A DNA stretch of 64,000 nt from Psychromonas aquimarina ATCC BAA-1526 (GCF_000428725.1 NZ_AUAM01000018.1:1-64000), one strand, 5' to 3'; positions 45,411-55,800 are shown, counted from the first letter of the stretch. Notes: a model not told the origin generated them from the sequence alone. Made by a program: numbers and translations.

Positions 45411-46394
45411 TTATCTTTTAATCAGCTTGCGTGGTACCACTTCAATACCCGGCTGATACTGCCCTTCTGCAGCCGCCAATGCCAGCTGCAGTGCTTTTTC
45501 CGCAATGACTTCATACTGCTGCGGCAGCGACTGAATTTTAATCGGCAGAAAATCCAGTAAACGGTTATCACCAAAAGTTGCTAACGCGGTCTTTTTTAAT
45601 AATTCCGGGTGTGCCAGCAGGCAGTCTAAAACACCTTCAAATAAAGTATAAGAGGTAATTAAAAGTGCCTCAGGAAAACAGCGCTGATCCAGCCACTGCT
45701 GTGCTAAATCCTGCCCCTGCTGAATACTAAAATGATCGCCATATGCATATTTTACCTCAAGGATTCCGTTATGCTCCGCAACCGCTGCTTTAAAGCCCAG
45801 CTCACGCTCCTTCGATACCCCCAGAGCCGGTACTGCGCCGATCAGACCTATACTGCTGACCTCCTTTTCCAGCAGAGAACGGCTTAAATCCAAAGCGCCT
45901 TCCAGATCTTCGCTGATCACATTAGCAAAAATTTCATCATCCAGGCTTCGGTCTATTGCCACTACCGGCACACCTTTCGCTTGAATCTTACGGTAAAAAG
46001 TCGTATCCGCAGGCAGTGCACTGGCAACTAAAAGCACATCGATACGCCGGCTAACCAGGCTTGCCGCCACGCTTTTTTCTGTTTCCGGCTGATCATCCGA
46101 ACAGGAAATAATCAACTGAAAGCCGGCTTTCCTCGCATCCCGCTCCAGCAGTTTAGCTAACTTCGCATAACTGGAATTTTCTAAATCCGGAATAATCAGA
46201 CCAAATGTCCGGCTGTTACCGGCCCTTAAGGAACTGGCTGCATAATTTGGTTTATAGTTATGTTTTTCTACTACCGCCATCACCTTCAGACAGGTTTTTT
46301 CACTGATTCTATATTTCTCAGCTTTACCATTGATCACATAACTTGCTGTCGTACGAGACACACCCGCTAATTTGGCAATTTCTTCTAATTTCAT
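45411..46394 (-). CDS. cra: Catabolite repressor/activator Cra (FruR)
   Basis: A 327-residue LacI-family regulator. The helix-turn-helix EIAKLAGVSRTTASYVINGK and hinge EKHNYKPNYAASSLRAGN match Cra. It senses fructose 1-phosphate and controls fructose uptake and central carbon flow. Divergent from fruBKA, with two operators between, so it most likely represses that operon and perhaps itself. Confidence 0.95.
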   Translation of the reverse strand: MKLEEIAKLAGVSRTTASYVINGKAEKYRISEKTCLKVMAVVEKHNYKPNYAASSLRAGNSRTFGLIIPDLENSSYAKLAKLLERDARKAGFQLIISCSDDQPETEKSVAASLVSRRIDVLLVASALPADTTFYRKIQAKGVPVVAIDRSLDDEIFANVISEDLEGALDLSRSLLEKEVSSIGLIGAVPALGVSKERELGFKAAVAEHNGILEVKYAYGDHFSIQQGQDLAQQWLDQRCFPEALLITSYTLFEGVLDCLLAHPELLKKTALATFGDNRLLDFLPIKIQSLPQQYEVIAEKALQLALAAAEGQYQPGIEVVPRKLIKR

Positions 46395-46491
46395 GACTAA
46401 CCCGCATTAAGCTGCCGGATAATTGCGATAAGCATCACAATTTTTGCGGCAGACAAATAATAACTGCTTAAAAAGTGATTGCAATTGTAGC

Positions 46492-46503
46492 TGAAACGGT
46501 TCA
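46492..46503. promoter_or_regulatory. Cra operator 1 of the fru promoter
   Basis: TGAAACGGTTCA fits the Cra consensus TGAAWCGNTTCA. It lies between cra and fruB, 189 bp before fruB. Confidence 0.9.
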
Positions 46504-46513
46504 GCATAACAAC

Positions 46514-46525
46514 TGAATCGTTTCA
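46514..46525. promoter_or_regulatory. Cra operator 2 of the fru promoter
   Basis: TGAATCGTTTCA, 22 bp (two helix turns) from operator 1, same face of the helix. Confidence 0.9.
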
Positions 46526-46691
46526 GCAAGTAAGTAAAGCAGCATTTATTCTTATTCCTGCAGAGTAATTCGACACAAAAAGTTCGTTTTACGGATTCAT
46601 TAGAGCCGGATTAAGCTCTCAAATTTTTAAGGCACTTGTTTAATCCTTTCGGTTAAACATAAAACAAGACAACAGAAGCAAGGTGGTCAGC

Positions 46692-47813
46692 ATGTTATCA
46701 ATTAACAGCAGTGATATTGTTCTTTCACAAGCAGCAGAAAATAAACAACAGGCAATACAGTCAATTGCTAACAGCCTGGTCGAAAAGACCTATGTGGAAG
46801 CCGCTTACCTGGACGGCATGCTGGCACGCGAAGCGCAAAATTCTACTTTTTTAGGTAACGGCATCGCTATTCCCCACGGCACCACGGAAACACGTGACAA
46901 AGTAAAGCAAACTGGTGTTGTTGTGCACCACTTCCCGCAGGGCGTGGACTGGGGTAACGGTAATACAGTTTATCTGGCTATCGGCATCGCAGCTCAGTCG
47001 GATCAGCATTTAGCAATTTTAAAACAGCTGACTAAAGTGCTTTCTGCCGATGATGTCGAGCAGCAGCTGAAAGAAGCGCAGACAGCACAAAACATCGCCT
47101 CTTTACTGAGCGGCGAAGTGCAGAATGAAACTCTGTTTAATCCTGACCTAATTCAAATGAACTTCCCTGCCTCGGATCTGCTCCAGCTGACCGCTGTAGC
47201 GGCCGGCTTAATTAAGAACCAGGATGCAGTACAAAGCAGCTTTATTGCCGATCTGATTGCTAAACCAGCAGCTTATCTAGGCCAGGGACTGTGGCTAAGC
47301 AGCAGCAGTACAGGCATCAGCAAAACGGCAGTCTCTTTAGTAACCGCCTCAGAGTCTTTTCAGTTTCAAAATAAACCGGTGCAGGGCCTGCTGTGTATTG
47401 CCAGCAACAGCCAGCTGCACCTGAAAAACCTGAATATATTAATCAACCTTATCCACAAGCAGCAGATTGAACAGTTATTTGATGCTTCCGAAGAGCAGAT
47501 AATTACTTTGCTGACTCAGGAAAAGCTCGAAGGTTCTCAACAGGTATTCACCATTAGAAATCCGCATGGCTTACACGCCAGACCCGGTGCAATGCTGGTT
47601 CATGTAGCGAAAAAATTTAAAGCAAAAATTCAAATGACCAACCTTAACGGCTCTGGTAAATCAGCCAATGCCAAAAGTCTGATGAAAGTTATGACTCAGG
47701 GGGTGCAGTTCGGCCACCAGCTGCAGTTTATTGCGCAGGGCGAAGATGCCGAAGAAGCGCTGGATGCTATCGGCCAGGCAATCAACGAAGGTTTAGGCGA
47801 GGCAATAGCATGA
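46692..47813 (+). CDS. fruB: Fructose PTS EIIA-HPr fusion (diphosphoryl transfer protein)
   Basis: A 373-residue FruB. The N-terminal EIIA-Fru domain carries the phosphorylated His in GNGIAIPHGTTETRD; a middle linker domain follows; the C-terminal HPr-like FPr domain has NPHGLHARPGAMLV with its His. It passes phosphate from enzyme I to FruA. The ATG at 46692 aligns with E. coli FruB; a GTG three codons upstream is possible. Confidence 0.96.
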   Translation: MLSINSSDIVLSQAAENKQQAIQSIANSLVEKTYVEAAYLDGMLAREAQNSTFLGNGIAIPHGTTETRDKVKQTGVVVHHFPQGVDWGNGNTVYLAIGIAAQSDQHLAILKQLTKVLSADDVEQQLKEAQTAQNIASLLSGEVQNETLFNPDLIQMNFPASDLLQLTAVAAGLIKNQDAVQSSFIADLIAKPAAYLGQGLWLSSSSTGISKTAVSLVTASESFQFQNKPVQGLLCIASNSQLHLKNLNILINLIHKQQIEQLFDASEEQIITLLTQEKLEGSQQVFTIRNPHGLHARPGAMLVHVAKKFKAKIQMTNLNGSGKSANAKSLMKVMTQGVQFGHQLQFIAQGEDAEEALDAIGQAINEGLGEAIA

Positions 47814-48769
47814 GTCATCCGTTAAAAGTCGTCACCGTCACCTTAAATCCGGCCCTGGATCTTACCGGCTCCTTAAATGAACTGGTAAAAGGAACGGTTA
47901 ATTTACTTGATTCAGGCAGTCTGCACCCGGCGGGTAAAGGCATCAATGTTGCTAAAGTGCTTGCTGAACTCGGTGCTCAGGTAACCGTCACAGGTTTACT
48001 CGGTGCAGATAACCAGGAAGCTTTTGTACATCTGTTTGAGTCATTAAATATTAATGATCAGTTTGTACGCGTCGAGGGTGCAACACGTATCAATGTGAAA
48101 ATAGTCGAGAGCTCAGGGCAAGTCAGCGACCTTAACTTCCCGGGTGTCAGCGTTAGCGAGTCACAACTGCAGCAGTTTGAAGATACTTTATTAGAGCTTG
48201 CCGACTCCCATGAGATTTTTGTTATTGCCGGCAGCCTTCCGCGGGGACTTACTCCAGAACGCTGCGCTAAGTGGATAAAGCAGCTGCAGGAAGCCGGTAA
48301 AAAAGTATTTTTTGACAGCAGCAACGGGGCATTAAGCGCAGGGGTTGAGGCTGGTCCATATCTGATTAAACCTAATGATGAAGAGCTTAGCGTATTAACC
48401 GCTGCAACACTGAGCAGCAGTCATGATATCCAGCAGGCGGCTGAAAAACTGCAGCGTCAGGGCTGTGAAAATGTGGTGATTTCGCTGGGAGAAAAAGGCG
48501 TATTGTGGATTGAACAAAACGGCTGGATAAAGTCTCAGCCGCCGAAAATGACTGTAGTCAGTACCGTTGGCGCAGGAGATACCTTAGTCGCCGGGCTTTG
48601 CTGGGGTGAACTACAGCAGTGGCCAAAGACTCAAACATTAAGTTTTGCAACCGCATTAGCCGCCCTTGCCGTCAGCCAGATTGGTGTCGGAGTGGCAGAT
48701 ATAGAACAAGTATTAGCAGTACAAAACAACGTACAGATAGAACAACCAATGGAGAGGATAGAAAAATGA
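47810..48769 (+). CDS. fruK: 1-phosphofructokinase
   Basis: A 319-residue PfkB-family kinase turning fructose 1-phosphate into fructose 1,6-bisphosphate. It has the N-terminal signature TVTLNPALDLT, GKGINVAKVLAELG and the C-terminal catalytic motif STVGAGDTLVAG. Overlaps fruB by ATGA and fruA by the same device, so the three are translationally coupled. Confidence 0.96.
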   Translation: MSHPLKVVTVTLNPALDLTGSLNELVKGTVNLLDSGSLHPAGKGINVAKVLAELGAQVTVTGLLGADNQEAFVHLFESLNINDQFVRVEGATRINVKIVESSGQVSDLNFPGVSVSESQLQQFEDTLLELADSHEIFVIAGSLPRGLTPERCAKWIKQLQEAGKKVFFDSSNGALSAGVEAGPYLIKPNDEELSVLTAATLSSSHDIQQAAEKLQRQGCENVVISLGEKGVLWIEQNGWIKSQPPKMTVVSTVGAGDTLVAGLCWGELQQWPKTQTLSFATALAALAVSQIGVGVADIEQVLAVQNNVQIEQPMERIEK

Positions 48770-50493
48770 AATTAGCTATCGTAACAGCCTGCCCCAGCGG
48801 CATCGCTAACAGCATTATCGCAGCCGGTTTATTGGAAAAAGCCGCCTCAGAATTAAACTGGGAAGCGCAGATAGAATGCCAGTCAAGTGTTATACCGGTA
48901 CAGGCGCTGACCGAGCAGCAGATAGAAGATGCCGACTGCATTATTATCGCCAGCAATACTGAGATTGATAACAGCCGCTTTAAAGGTAAAAAAGTCTATC
49001 AGTCAGATATCAGTGAATGCTTGCTGGATGCTAAAAAGTATCTGCAGAATGCGGCTGACAATGCCTCTCCATTAACTCAGATTACACAACTGAGTAGTGC
49101 CGCGGCGGCAAGTAAAAAAATCGTCGCTGTCACCGCCTGTCCGACGGGTGTAGCACATACCTTTATGGCGGCGGCGGCGCTGGAAGATAAAGGTAAAGAG
49201 CTTGGTTATCAGGTGAAAGTTGAAACTCGCGGTTCAGTAGGTGCAAAAAACCAGCTGAGCGCAGAGGATATAAAAGAAGCCGATTTAGTTATTATTGCTG
49301 CCGATATCGAAGTTGATTTAGCACGCTTTGACGGTAAAAAACTGTATAAAACCAGCACCGGCTCAGCACTTAAAAAGACCGAACAGGAGATCAATAAAGC
49401 ATTTGCAGAAGCACCGGTTTATCAGCACACGGCTAATGCAGCGAATAACAGCAGCGATAACCAGGTGCAGGGTTCGGCAGTCTATAAACACCTTATGACC
49501 GGTGTTTCACATATGCTGCCGTTAGTAGTTGCAGGCGGCCTGTTAATTGCCCTTTCATTTGTCTTTGGTATCGAAGCCTTTAAAGAGGAAGGTACACTAG
49601 CGGCCGCACTAATGAATATCGGCGGTGCATCAGCTTTTGCACTTATGGTTCCGGTATTAGCCGGATTTATTGCGTTTTCAATTGCCGACCGACCAGGGCT
49701 TGCGCCGGGTTTAATCGGCGGCATGTTAGCAAGCTCTACAGGAGCGGGTTTCCTTGGCGGTATCGCAGCTGGTTTTGTGGCAGGTTATGCGGCTAAATTT
49801 ATTGCCGATAAGGTGCAGCTTCCAGACTCAATGGCGGCTCTTAAACCTATCCTGATTATTCCCTTAGCAGCCAGCTTAATCACCGGCCTGGTAATGATCT
49901 ATATTGTCGGCGGCCCGGTATCTTCAGTAATGGCAGGCCTTACTGAGTTCCTCAGCAGCATGGGTTCAGCTAACGCAGTATTACTGGGTATTTTACTCGG
50001 TTCTATGATGTGTTTTGATCTAGGCGGTCCGGTTAATAAAACTGCATACACATTTGGTGTCGGCCTGTTAGCTTCCAGCTCTTACCTGCCGATGGCGGCC
50101 ATTATGGCGGCCGGCATGGTACCGGCATTAGGTATGGGTCTGGCAACATTTTTGGCTAAATCTAAATTTATCAGCAGCGAAGCTGAAGCGGGTAAAGCGT
50201 CATTTGTATTAGGTCTATGTTTTATCTCTGAAGGTGCGATTCCTTTTGCAGCTAAAGATCCGATGCGCGTAATCCCCTGCTGTATCGCCGGCGGCGCATT
50301 AACGGGCGGTTTATCCATGTTGTTCGGTGCACAATTAATGGCACCGCACGGAGGATTATTTGTACTGCTTATTCCTGGTGCAATTACCCCGGTACTGATG
50401 TATTTGGCGGCCATTGCAGCTGGTACGGCGGTTACCGGTTTCAGTTATGCATTCCTAAAAAGAAGTGAAGCAAAACAGCTGGCAGCGGCTTAA
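48766..50493 (+). CDS. fruA: Fructose PTS permease EIIB'BC
   Basis: A 575-residue FruA that imports fructose and phosphorylates it at C1. Order: a first EIIB-like domain (1-100) with its own Cys in VTACPSGIANS, the catalytic EIIB (about 115-210) with VTACPTGVAHTFMAA, and the EIIC membrane domain with about eight to ten helices (AFSIADRPGLAPGLIGGMLA, LGGPVNKTAY, EGAIPFAAKDP). In E. coli the first B' domain lacks the Cys. The start at 48766 overlaps the fruK stop and follows GGAGAGG. Confidence 0.96.
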   Translation: MKLAIVTACPSGIANSIIAAGLLEKAASELNWEAQIECQSSVIPVQALTEQQIEDADCIIIASNTEIDNSRFKGKKVYQSDISECLLDAKKYLQNAADNASPLTQITQLSSAAAASKKIVAVTACPTGVAHTFMAAAALEDKGKELGYQVKVETRGSVGAKNQLSAEDIKEADLVIIAADIEVDLARFDGKKLYKTSTGSALKKTEQEINKAFAEAPVYQHTANAANNSSDNQVQGSAVYKHLMTGVSHMLPLVVAGGLLIALSFVFGIEAFKEEGTLAAALMNIGGASAFALMVPVLAGFIAFSIADRPGLAPGLIGGMLASSTGAGFLGGIAAGFVAGYAAKFIADKVQLPDSMAALKPILIIPLAASLITGLVMIYIVGGPVSSVMAGLTEFLSSMGSANAVLLGILLGSMMCFDLGGPVNKTAYTFGVGLLASSSYLPMAAIMAAGMVPALGMGLATFLAKSKFISSEAEAGKASFVLGLCFISEGAIPFAAKDPMRVIPCCIAGGALTGGLSMLFGAQLMAPHGGLFVLLIPGAITPVLMYLAAIAAGTAVTGFSYAFLKRSEAKQLAAA

Positions 50494-50526
50494 TTAACAT
50501 TTATGATGAAAGGAAGCTAAACAGCG

Positions 50527-50560
50527 AATGCCTGTCAGTTAAAAACTGACAGGCATTTTT
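50527..50560 (+). terminator. Terminator of the fru operon
   Basis: Perfect 14-bp stem aatgcctgtcagtt / aactgacaggcatt then T run. The same stem core recurs after the second pullulanase. Confidence 0.93.
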
Positions 50561-50984
50561 TATGAGCAGTCCAAACTATTTCAATATGCAGGAAGGTAAT
50601 CACATGCATCTACCGTTATATGTGAATACCTAAAATAGTACGCAGCGACAAATTATTGCCTAGTCATGGTCGCTTTAAAGTGATTTTGAAAGATAGCAGG
50701 TTTGTTGTCTTTTCTTCATTCGCGACTGCTTGTATTTTTTGATCTTAATTTCCTGTTCGACAATTAAGCAATAATATATGGGCAGCCACATAGTAGTGAA
50801 AGTTAGGGTCACTATGCAGCATACTTTCATTCGAATTTAAAAAATCGCTCTTCAGCAGATCTGGTGAGTTACTGAGTTTTTTATTCAGTAACTATTCAGC
50901 CCTAGAAAAAGGATTAAGACAAAGCTGGCACTTCTTTTAACAATAATAGAAAAATATCGAGTAGCAGCTCTATTTTATAGACAT
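50561..50984. other. Spacer between fruA and pulA1
   Basis: About 420 bp without a gene. It holds an inverted copy (50573-50588) of a 16-bp word found beside the pulA2 terminator, and a 9-bp hairpin agttactga / tcagtaact at 50867-50893. Nothing else recognised. Confidence 0.5.
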
Positions 50985-51011
50985 AAAAAAACCGGGAAAT
51001 CCCGGTTTTTT
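50985..51011 (-). terminator. Terminator of pulA1 (bidirectional shape)
   Basis: Stem aaaaaaccggga / tcccggtttttt, 55 bp after the pulA1 stop, with T run on both strands. Confidence 0.9.
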
Positions 51012-51066
51012 CTTTACAGTTTTGCTAAAACAGAGGCTAACAACTCCTCTGCTTATATTCATACAG

Positions 51067-54000
51067 CTACTGGCTGCACTCTTGGATTAATAGAGTAGCT
51101 TTACTGCTATCATCTGCATCAAGCGTTAACATAAAGCTCCAATCACCCTGTGCTAAATCTACAGAGTCATTACCACTGCCACCTTCGCCAGCTCCAATTG
51201 CATATTCAACATCAGCGCTTAAAGCAGCATGAACTGCATATTCAACACTCCAAGCTTCATTCGCAATTTTAAAAGTAGATTTAACTGTCGTATCAGTTAA
51301 TACAACTTGGTAAATGTTATTACCTTTGTAAGTTAACTGATATTCAGGAGCAATACCCCACCCATTTAAGTCACCTTTAATATAAAGATCATCTGCTATT
51401 GGTGCAGTTTCAGTACTGTCTTCCAGCACTGAACAGCTTTTAACTTCTTCAGCCGTCACAGTAAGCGTTGCAGCGTCTTTATCGCTTGCATTAAACTTGA
51501 AGGTTACAGCAGAATCAGCCTCTAGTGATAGTTTTATGTTAGAAGATGAAGTTTCATCATATGCTAATGCTAGTGGCGTGTTCAAAACTGCTGGATTAAA
51601 TGCACCGTAGCTAAGATCCACCCAGTTACCAACATTATCATCGCCAATTTTGAATTCATAATCGCCAGCATCTAATGTCATGGTAATAGAATAAACTCCA
51701 TTTCCATCAAACGTCATCGCATCAGTTGTTCCCCAGTCATTCATACTACCGCGTAGATGAGGAATAGTTTCACCAAACGGAGGGATAGCTGATGTATCTT
51801 TCGTACTATTATCAACTGCAAGACCAGTCCCCTGAGCACCGGATTGTCCTTTAACAAATACCGCAGTAGTCAGCGCCGGTACAGTGAATTTCCCAGCAGC
51901 AAAACTAGCGGTTTTCACAACATCATCAGCAGAAGCCTGCTGTACAGCATGCAGTGTAAAGCCGTCAGCTTTAGCCACAGGCATAGACTGCTCACTTGTT
52001 GTCGCATTAACCACAATAACAACGGCATCATAGTTACTGTCCAGATCTGTCACTCCAGTACCGTCATCAACAGACATAACAACTACACCTGACACCTGAT
52101 CGACACCGGTATTATGGAAGTCCACTCGCGCCATAACATCTGCAGCGCTTTCCAGGTTGAATAACGGACTAGCTGTACGTATTTTCAACAGTTCCTGGAA
52201 CTGTTCAGCCGCCAGCTGAATCTGCTCTGCACTAGGCTGTGCTTCAGGATCAGCAATCACCTCTTTAATTACGTCGTAATTAGCACCGTCTTTATCTTCA
52301 CGCGGCAGGCCGACGTTCCAGTTATTATGCAGATCCGTATTTTCCAGATCAAAATCTACACGGTTGTACCAGTCACCGGAGTCATAGCTGTCACGCTGCA
52401 TAGATTTAGAACGCAGCAGCTCAGAGCCCATATGCAGGAACGGAACACCTTGCCCTAATAATACGGTACTTAGCGCAATATTATGCATACGTACGCGATC
52501 ATCAGAGTTTGTGCCCTTCAGAATTTTGTACTGATTATTATCCCACAGGGTCTGGTTATCATGTTTAGAAACATAGTTTACCGTCTCCTTCGGCTGCTCA
52601 GAGTAGCCCGCTTTCTGCCCGTTATAATCAATATCCTGACCGCGTTTACTTTCACCCAGGTGATCTACAAGCATATAATCCTTCAGATTAGCGGCCATAC
52701 CTAAACGTACTAAATCTGTCAGTTTATTCAGATCCGTTGTTTTAGTGTCGTCAGCAAAATCAGGTCCCGCATTAGCAAAACCTTTGTTATCACGTAAGCC
52801 TTCACCACTGTCAAAAGGACTGCCGCCGCGAACCGCATCACGTAAACGGTCACTGAAAGTACCTATGCCGGTACCAGCCATATTCCATTGAATCGCATTT
52901 TCACCGCGCTTACCGTCACCCACTTCACCGAAGTTCCAGCCTTCGCCGTAAAAGTAAGTGCTTGGATTAACCTTTTGTACTGCCGCTAGTGCTTTTTCCA
53001 TATTTGACTTCATATGGTGACCCATTAGATCGAAACGGAAAGAATCAATCTTGTAGTCTTCAGCCCAGGTAACTAATGAATCAACCATCAGTTTTTCCAT
53101 CATGGTATATTCAGAAGCGGTATTATCACAACAGGTGGACATCTCAACGGCACCAGACTCGCTGTTCAGACGGTGGTAATATCCAGGAACAACTTTATCT
53201 AATACCGATTTTTCATTATCACCGGAAGCATTGGTATGGTTATAAACTACATCCATTACTACCTTCAGCCCCATATCATGCAGCGCCTGTACCATCTGAC
53301 GGAACTCTTCAATACGTTTAGAGCCTTCAGCATCACTTGCATAGCTGCCTTCTGGAACCGTGTAATGGTAAGGGTCATAACCCCAGTTAAAGCTGTCCAG
53401 CGCGCGCATATCATTCATCAGCGCCTGAGCATCTTTGGTATCACTTCCGTTTTCCTTATAAGCTTCTAATAAAGACAACAATGTCTGACTTGGATCTGCA
53501 CTGCTGCACACGCCAGCCGTTGCATTTAATGAACATAATTTTTCAACGGTATCATTAAGATTAACCAGTTTTTCCGGATCTTCATTAACCGTGGCGATAT
53601 CAAAAGTAGGCATCAGATGGAAGTAAGTCAGACCAGAATCTTTCAATGACTGCAGGTGCTTCATACTGGCACGCTCGGCTTCTGTGAAAGCCAGGTATTT
53701 ACCGTTATTTTCCGCAGTGCCTAATGTATCGCTGTTACTAAAATCGCGAATATGAGATTCATAAATAATTGCATCGGTCGCTTTCGCCTGTGCATCAAAC
53801 TGATAATCATCCCAGTTTGCTGGTTTTAAGCTGGCATCATCCATATCAACCACTTGAGAAAACAGGCTGTTTTCAGAAAGACTTAAAGAGTACGGATCCG
53901 TTACATCAAAAGTTTCCAGATTACCCGTAGTCGGATGATAAACCGTTACACGGTAGCGGTAATATTTATCCATTACACTACCGTCGGCAGCCAGTGTATA

Positions 54001-55158
54001 AACACCGTCACCGTCTTCATCACTCATCGTTTTCGGGTAACCTTCTTCAATCTTACCCGCATCAGATTCACTGAATAAAATTAACTCAACTTTCTGTGCA
54101 GTTGGTGCCCAGACATTAAAAGACACATTACCAGAATCAATAACTGCACCTAATGCCTGCGTATCGGCATTACGGCCTTCGTCAGTGCTACCGGTATAAA
54201 GAGCATCGAGTGCCCCCGGAATCTGTATTTTAGTCAGCGCTGTAATTTTGCCTTCTGTGTCACGAGCAACGGCAATAAGCTGACCTTTCAGTACATCTTT
54301 AGCATCTGTATCAGATGGAACGCTGAATGCAGCATAATCTTTAAGATGCGGGAATTTTGCTTTAACGGCATCGGTAGCTGTACCTTCAACCAGAGTAATA
54401 ACTGTTCCGCCGGAAATGGTACCTTTATCTTCATCAAATTTTATATCAACAGTTTTAGAATGATAAATTTCCACTTTATCAGCTGATTTAGCCTGCTCCC
54501 AAAGCAGCGTATCGGCATCAACCCAGTGTGCAGAAGCACCTTCCAGGCTTACCGGAGTGGTATCTGCCGGGCTGTCTAACACCGCTGAGTAATCAGCAGG
54601 TACAAACCCCTGGCGATCTGAAATTGTAGCAAACTCCAGCTTCATATTAGGTGACTGACCGCCGGCACCGTCACGAACGATAAAATTAATACAATCTGTC
54701 GATTCCTGGCTGGTTAAAGGTAATATCCAGTAAATACCTGTTTCATCTGTATTATCAGCTTCAACACCTACATCCCACTGGTCATAGCCGGTAATTTTAT
54801 CTGCGTCAAGCGCACTACATTCATCATTATTCCATACATGCAGAGTCTGCGGAATATCACTTTTTTGTAAAGAGCCGTTATTTAACAAGTAGATTACCGC
54901 TTGATTATCAGCAGCAGTCACATAATCTGGAGTAGGATCCGGAGTAGGATCCGGAGTAGGGTCAGGAGTAGGGTCAGGAGTAGAATCCGGAGTAGGGTCA
55001 GGAGTAGGCACTGGAGTCGGCGTTGGAGTCGGTGTCGGCACAACCGAACTGTCCGACGTCGAACTATCACAACCTGATAGAGTAAGAGATGCAACGATTG
55101 CCATTGCACAGATTCGAGGCATTGTTGCTAATGCCAGTTTATTAAGTTTATTTTGCAT
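51067..55158 (-). CDS. pulA: Lipoprotein pullulanase with extra carbohydrate-binding domains (copy 1)
   Basis: A 1363-residue GH13 pullulanase that cuts alpha-1,6 branches in pullulan, amylopectin or glycogen fragments outside the cell. The signal peptide ends in lipobox LSGC (Cys30) with Asp at +2. A Pro-Thr-Asp linker (36-75) leads to an N-terminal binding domain (about 75-200, pullulanase-associated/CBM41-like), the CBM48-type module (FNVWAPTAQKVELILF), and the catalytic barrel with VVYNH, DSFRFDLMGH (nucleophile Asp near 707), YFYGEGWNFG (acid Glu near 738) and SKHDNQT (near 867). The C-terminal 230 residues hold two repeated sandwich domains (LRGSMNDWGTTDAM and IKGDLNGWGIAPEY) typical of starch-binding modules. 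Paralogue of the next gene, which lacks both added parts. Confidence 0.93.
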   Translation of the reverse strand: MQNKLNKLALATMPRICAMAIVASLTLSGCDSSTSDSSVVPTPTPTPTPVPTPDPTPDSTPDPTPDPTPDPTPDPTPDYVTAADNQAVIYLLNNGSLQKSDIPQTLHVWNNDECSALDADKITGYDQWDVGVEADNTDETGIYWILPLTSQESTDCINFIVRDGAGGQSPNMKLEFATISDRQGFVPADYSAVLDSPADTTPVSLEGASAHWVDADTLLWEQAKSADKVEIYHSKTVDIKFDEDKGTISGGTVITLVEGTATDAVKAKFPHLKDYAAFSVPSDTDAKDVLKGQLIAVARDTEGKITALTKIQIPGALDALYTGSTDEGRNADTQALGAVIDSGNVSFNVWAPTAQKVELILFSESDAGKIEEGYPKTMSDEDGDGVYTLAADGSVMDKYYRYRVTVYHPTTGNLETFDVTDPYSLSLSENSLFSQVVDMDDASLKPANWDDYQFDAQAKATDAIIYESHIRDFSNSDTLGTAENNGKYLAFTEAERASMKHLQSLKDSGLTYFHLMPTFDIATVNEDPEKLVNLNDTVEKLCSLNATAGVCSSADPSQTLLSLLEAYKENGSDTKDAQALMNDMRALDSFNWGYDPYHYTVPEGSYASDAEGSKRIEEFRQMVQALHDMGLKVVMDVVYNHTNASGDNEKSVLDKVVPGYYHRLNSESGAVEMSTCCDNTASEYTMMEKLMVDSLVTWAEDYKIDSFRFDLMGHHMKSNMEKALAAVQKVNPSTYFYGEGWNFGEVGDGKRGENAIQWNMAGTGIGTFSDRLRDAVRGGSPFDSGEGLRDNKGFANAGPDFADDTKTTDLNKLTDLVRLGMAANLKDYMLVDHLGESKRGQDIDYNGQKAGYSEQPKETVNYVSKHDNQTLWDNNQYKILKGTNSDDRVRMHNIALSTVLLGQGVPFLHMGSELLRSKSMQRDSYDSGDWYNRVDFDLENTDLHNNWNVGLPREDKDGANYDVIKEVIADPEAQPSAEQIQLAAEQFQELLKIRTASPLFNLESAADVMARVDFHNTGVDQVSGVVVMSVDDGTGVTDLDSNYDAVVIVVNATTSEQSMPVAKADGFTLHAVQQASADDVVKTASFAAGKFTVPALTTAVFVKGQSGAQGTGLAVDNSTKDTSAIPPFGETIPHLRGSMNDWGTTDAMTFDGNGVYSITMTLDAGDYEFKIGDDNVGNWVDLSYGAFNPAVLNTPLALAYDETSSSNIKLSLEADSAVTFKFNASDKDAATLTVTAEEVKSCSVLEDSTETAPIADDLYIKGDLNGWGIAPEYQLTYKGNNIYQVVLTDTTVKSTFKIANEAWSVEYAVHAALSADVEYAIGAGEGGSGNDSVDLAQGDWSFMLTLDADDSSKATLLIQECSQ
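54929..55036 (-). repeat. 12-bp coding repeat: Pro-Thr-Asp linker of pulA1
   Basis: About nine units of a 12-base word (ggagtaggatcc and variants) encode the linker PTPDPTPD. Such linkers hold binding modules away from the lipid anchor; slippage could vary its length. Confidence 0.88.
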
Positions 55159-55217
55159 TTAAGTAACTTCCTGTATTTTTATATTTTTAAAATCAGTCTT
55201 ACCTTATTCACAACCAG

Positions 55218-55563
55218 CTAATGTTGCGCCGAAAAATCATATTGGATTACGATAAATTAATAGTTGATCCAACCGAAATTTCTCAGAACAGAAAACCGCA
55301 AAAATACATTTTTTGTGAGCCGTATCGCCACAAAAATGCTTCATAACGACTCGAGCCAAAAAATACAATTTGTTACAAAAAATGACAAGCAAGCGCAGTG
55401 TAAACGTAACCAAACACACAAAAAACGATATCAAAACAAGCAGCTACAGACCACTGTCAAATAAGAACATAATTTTCATAATAACCAGTTCACACAAAAA
55501 AACACATATTCAAAGAGCAAAGCCCGAATTTTAAGGCTTCAATTTTAATGGAAGCGTTACCAC
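55218..55563. promoter_or_regulatory. Conserved control region of pulA1
   Basis: It shares a 31-bp exact block (55218-55248) with the pulA2 upstream region, then cagtgtaaacgtaacca (55396-55412, exact) and tggaagcgttaccac (55549-55563, one mismatch). The spacing of the two CG-centred, LacI-family-like words is 136 bp here and 135 bp in the other copy. A CRP-like site (TGTGAgccgtaTCGCC, 55314-55329) is degenerate. Confidence 0.65.
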
Positions 55564-55800
55564 TGTTCTTTGGTGATTTTAAAGAGCAAAAAAAGTCTGA
55601 CAAGTACATCCATAAAAAGTCTCATAATGATAAGGAATAGAGGATGATTTATATCTACTTTAGCGCCATAAATTATGTCCTAAACAGATAGAAACTTTGA
55701 CAAAAGCTTTTCTGTAAGGCTCAATTTTTCCCCTTGTTTTTATCCGATTATATTTAGAAAACGACATACACCAGACGCAATTCGACATCAAACATAGCGA

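Noticed and set aside
54918-55109. Leucine/arginine-rich frame inside pulA1
   Set aside because: A frame shadow of the 12-bp coding repeat.
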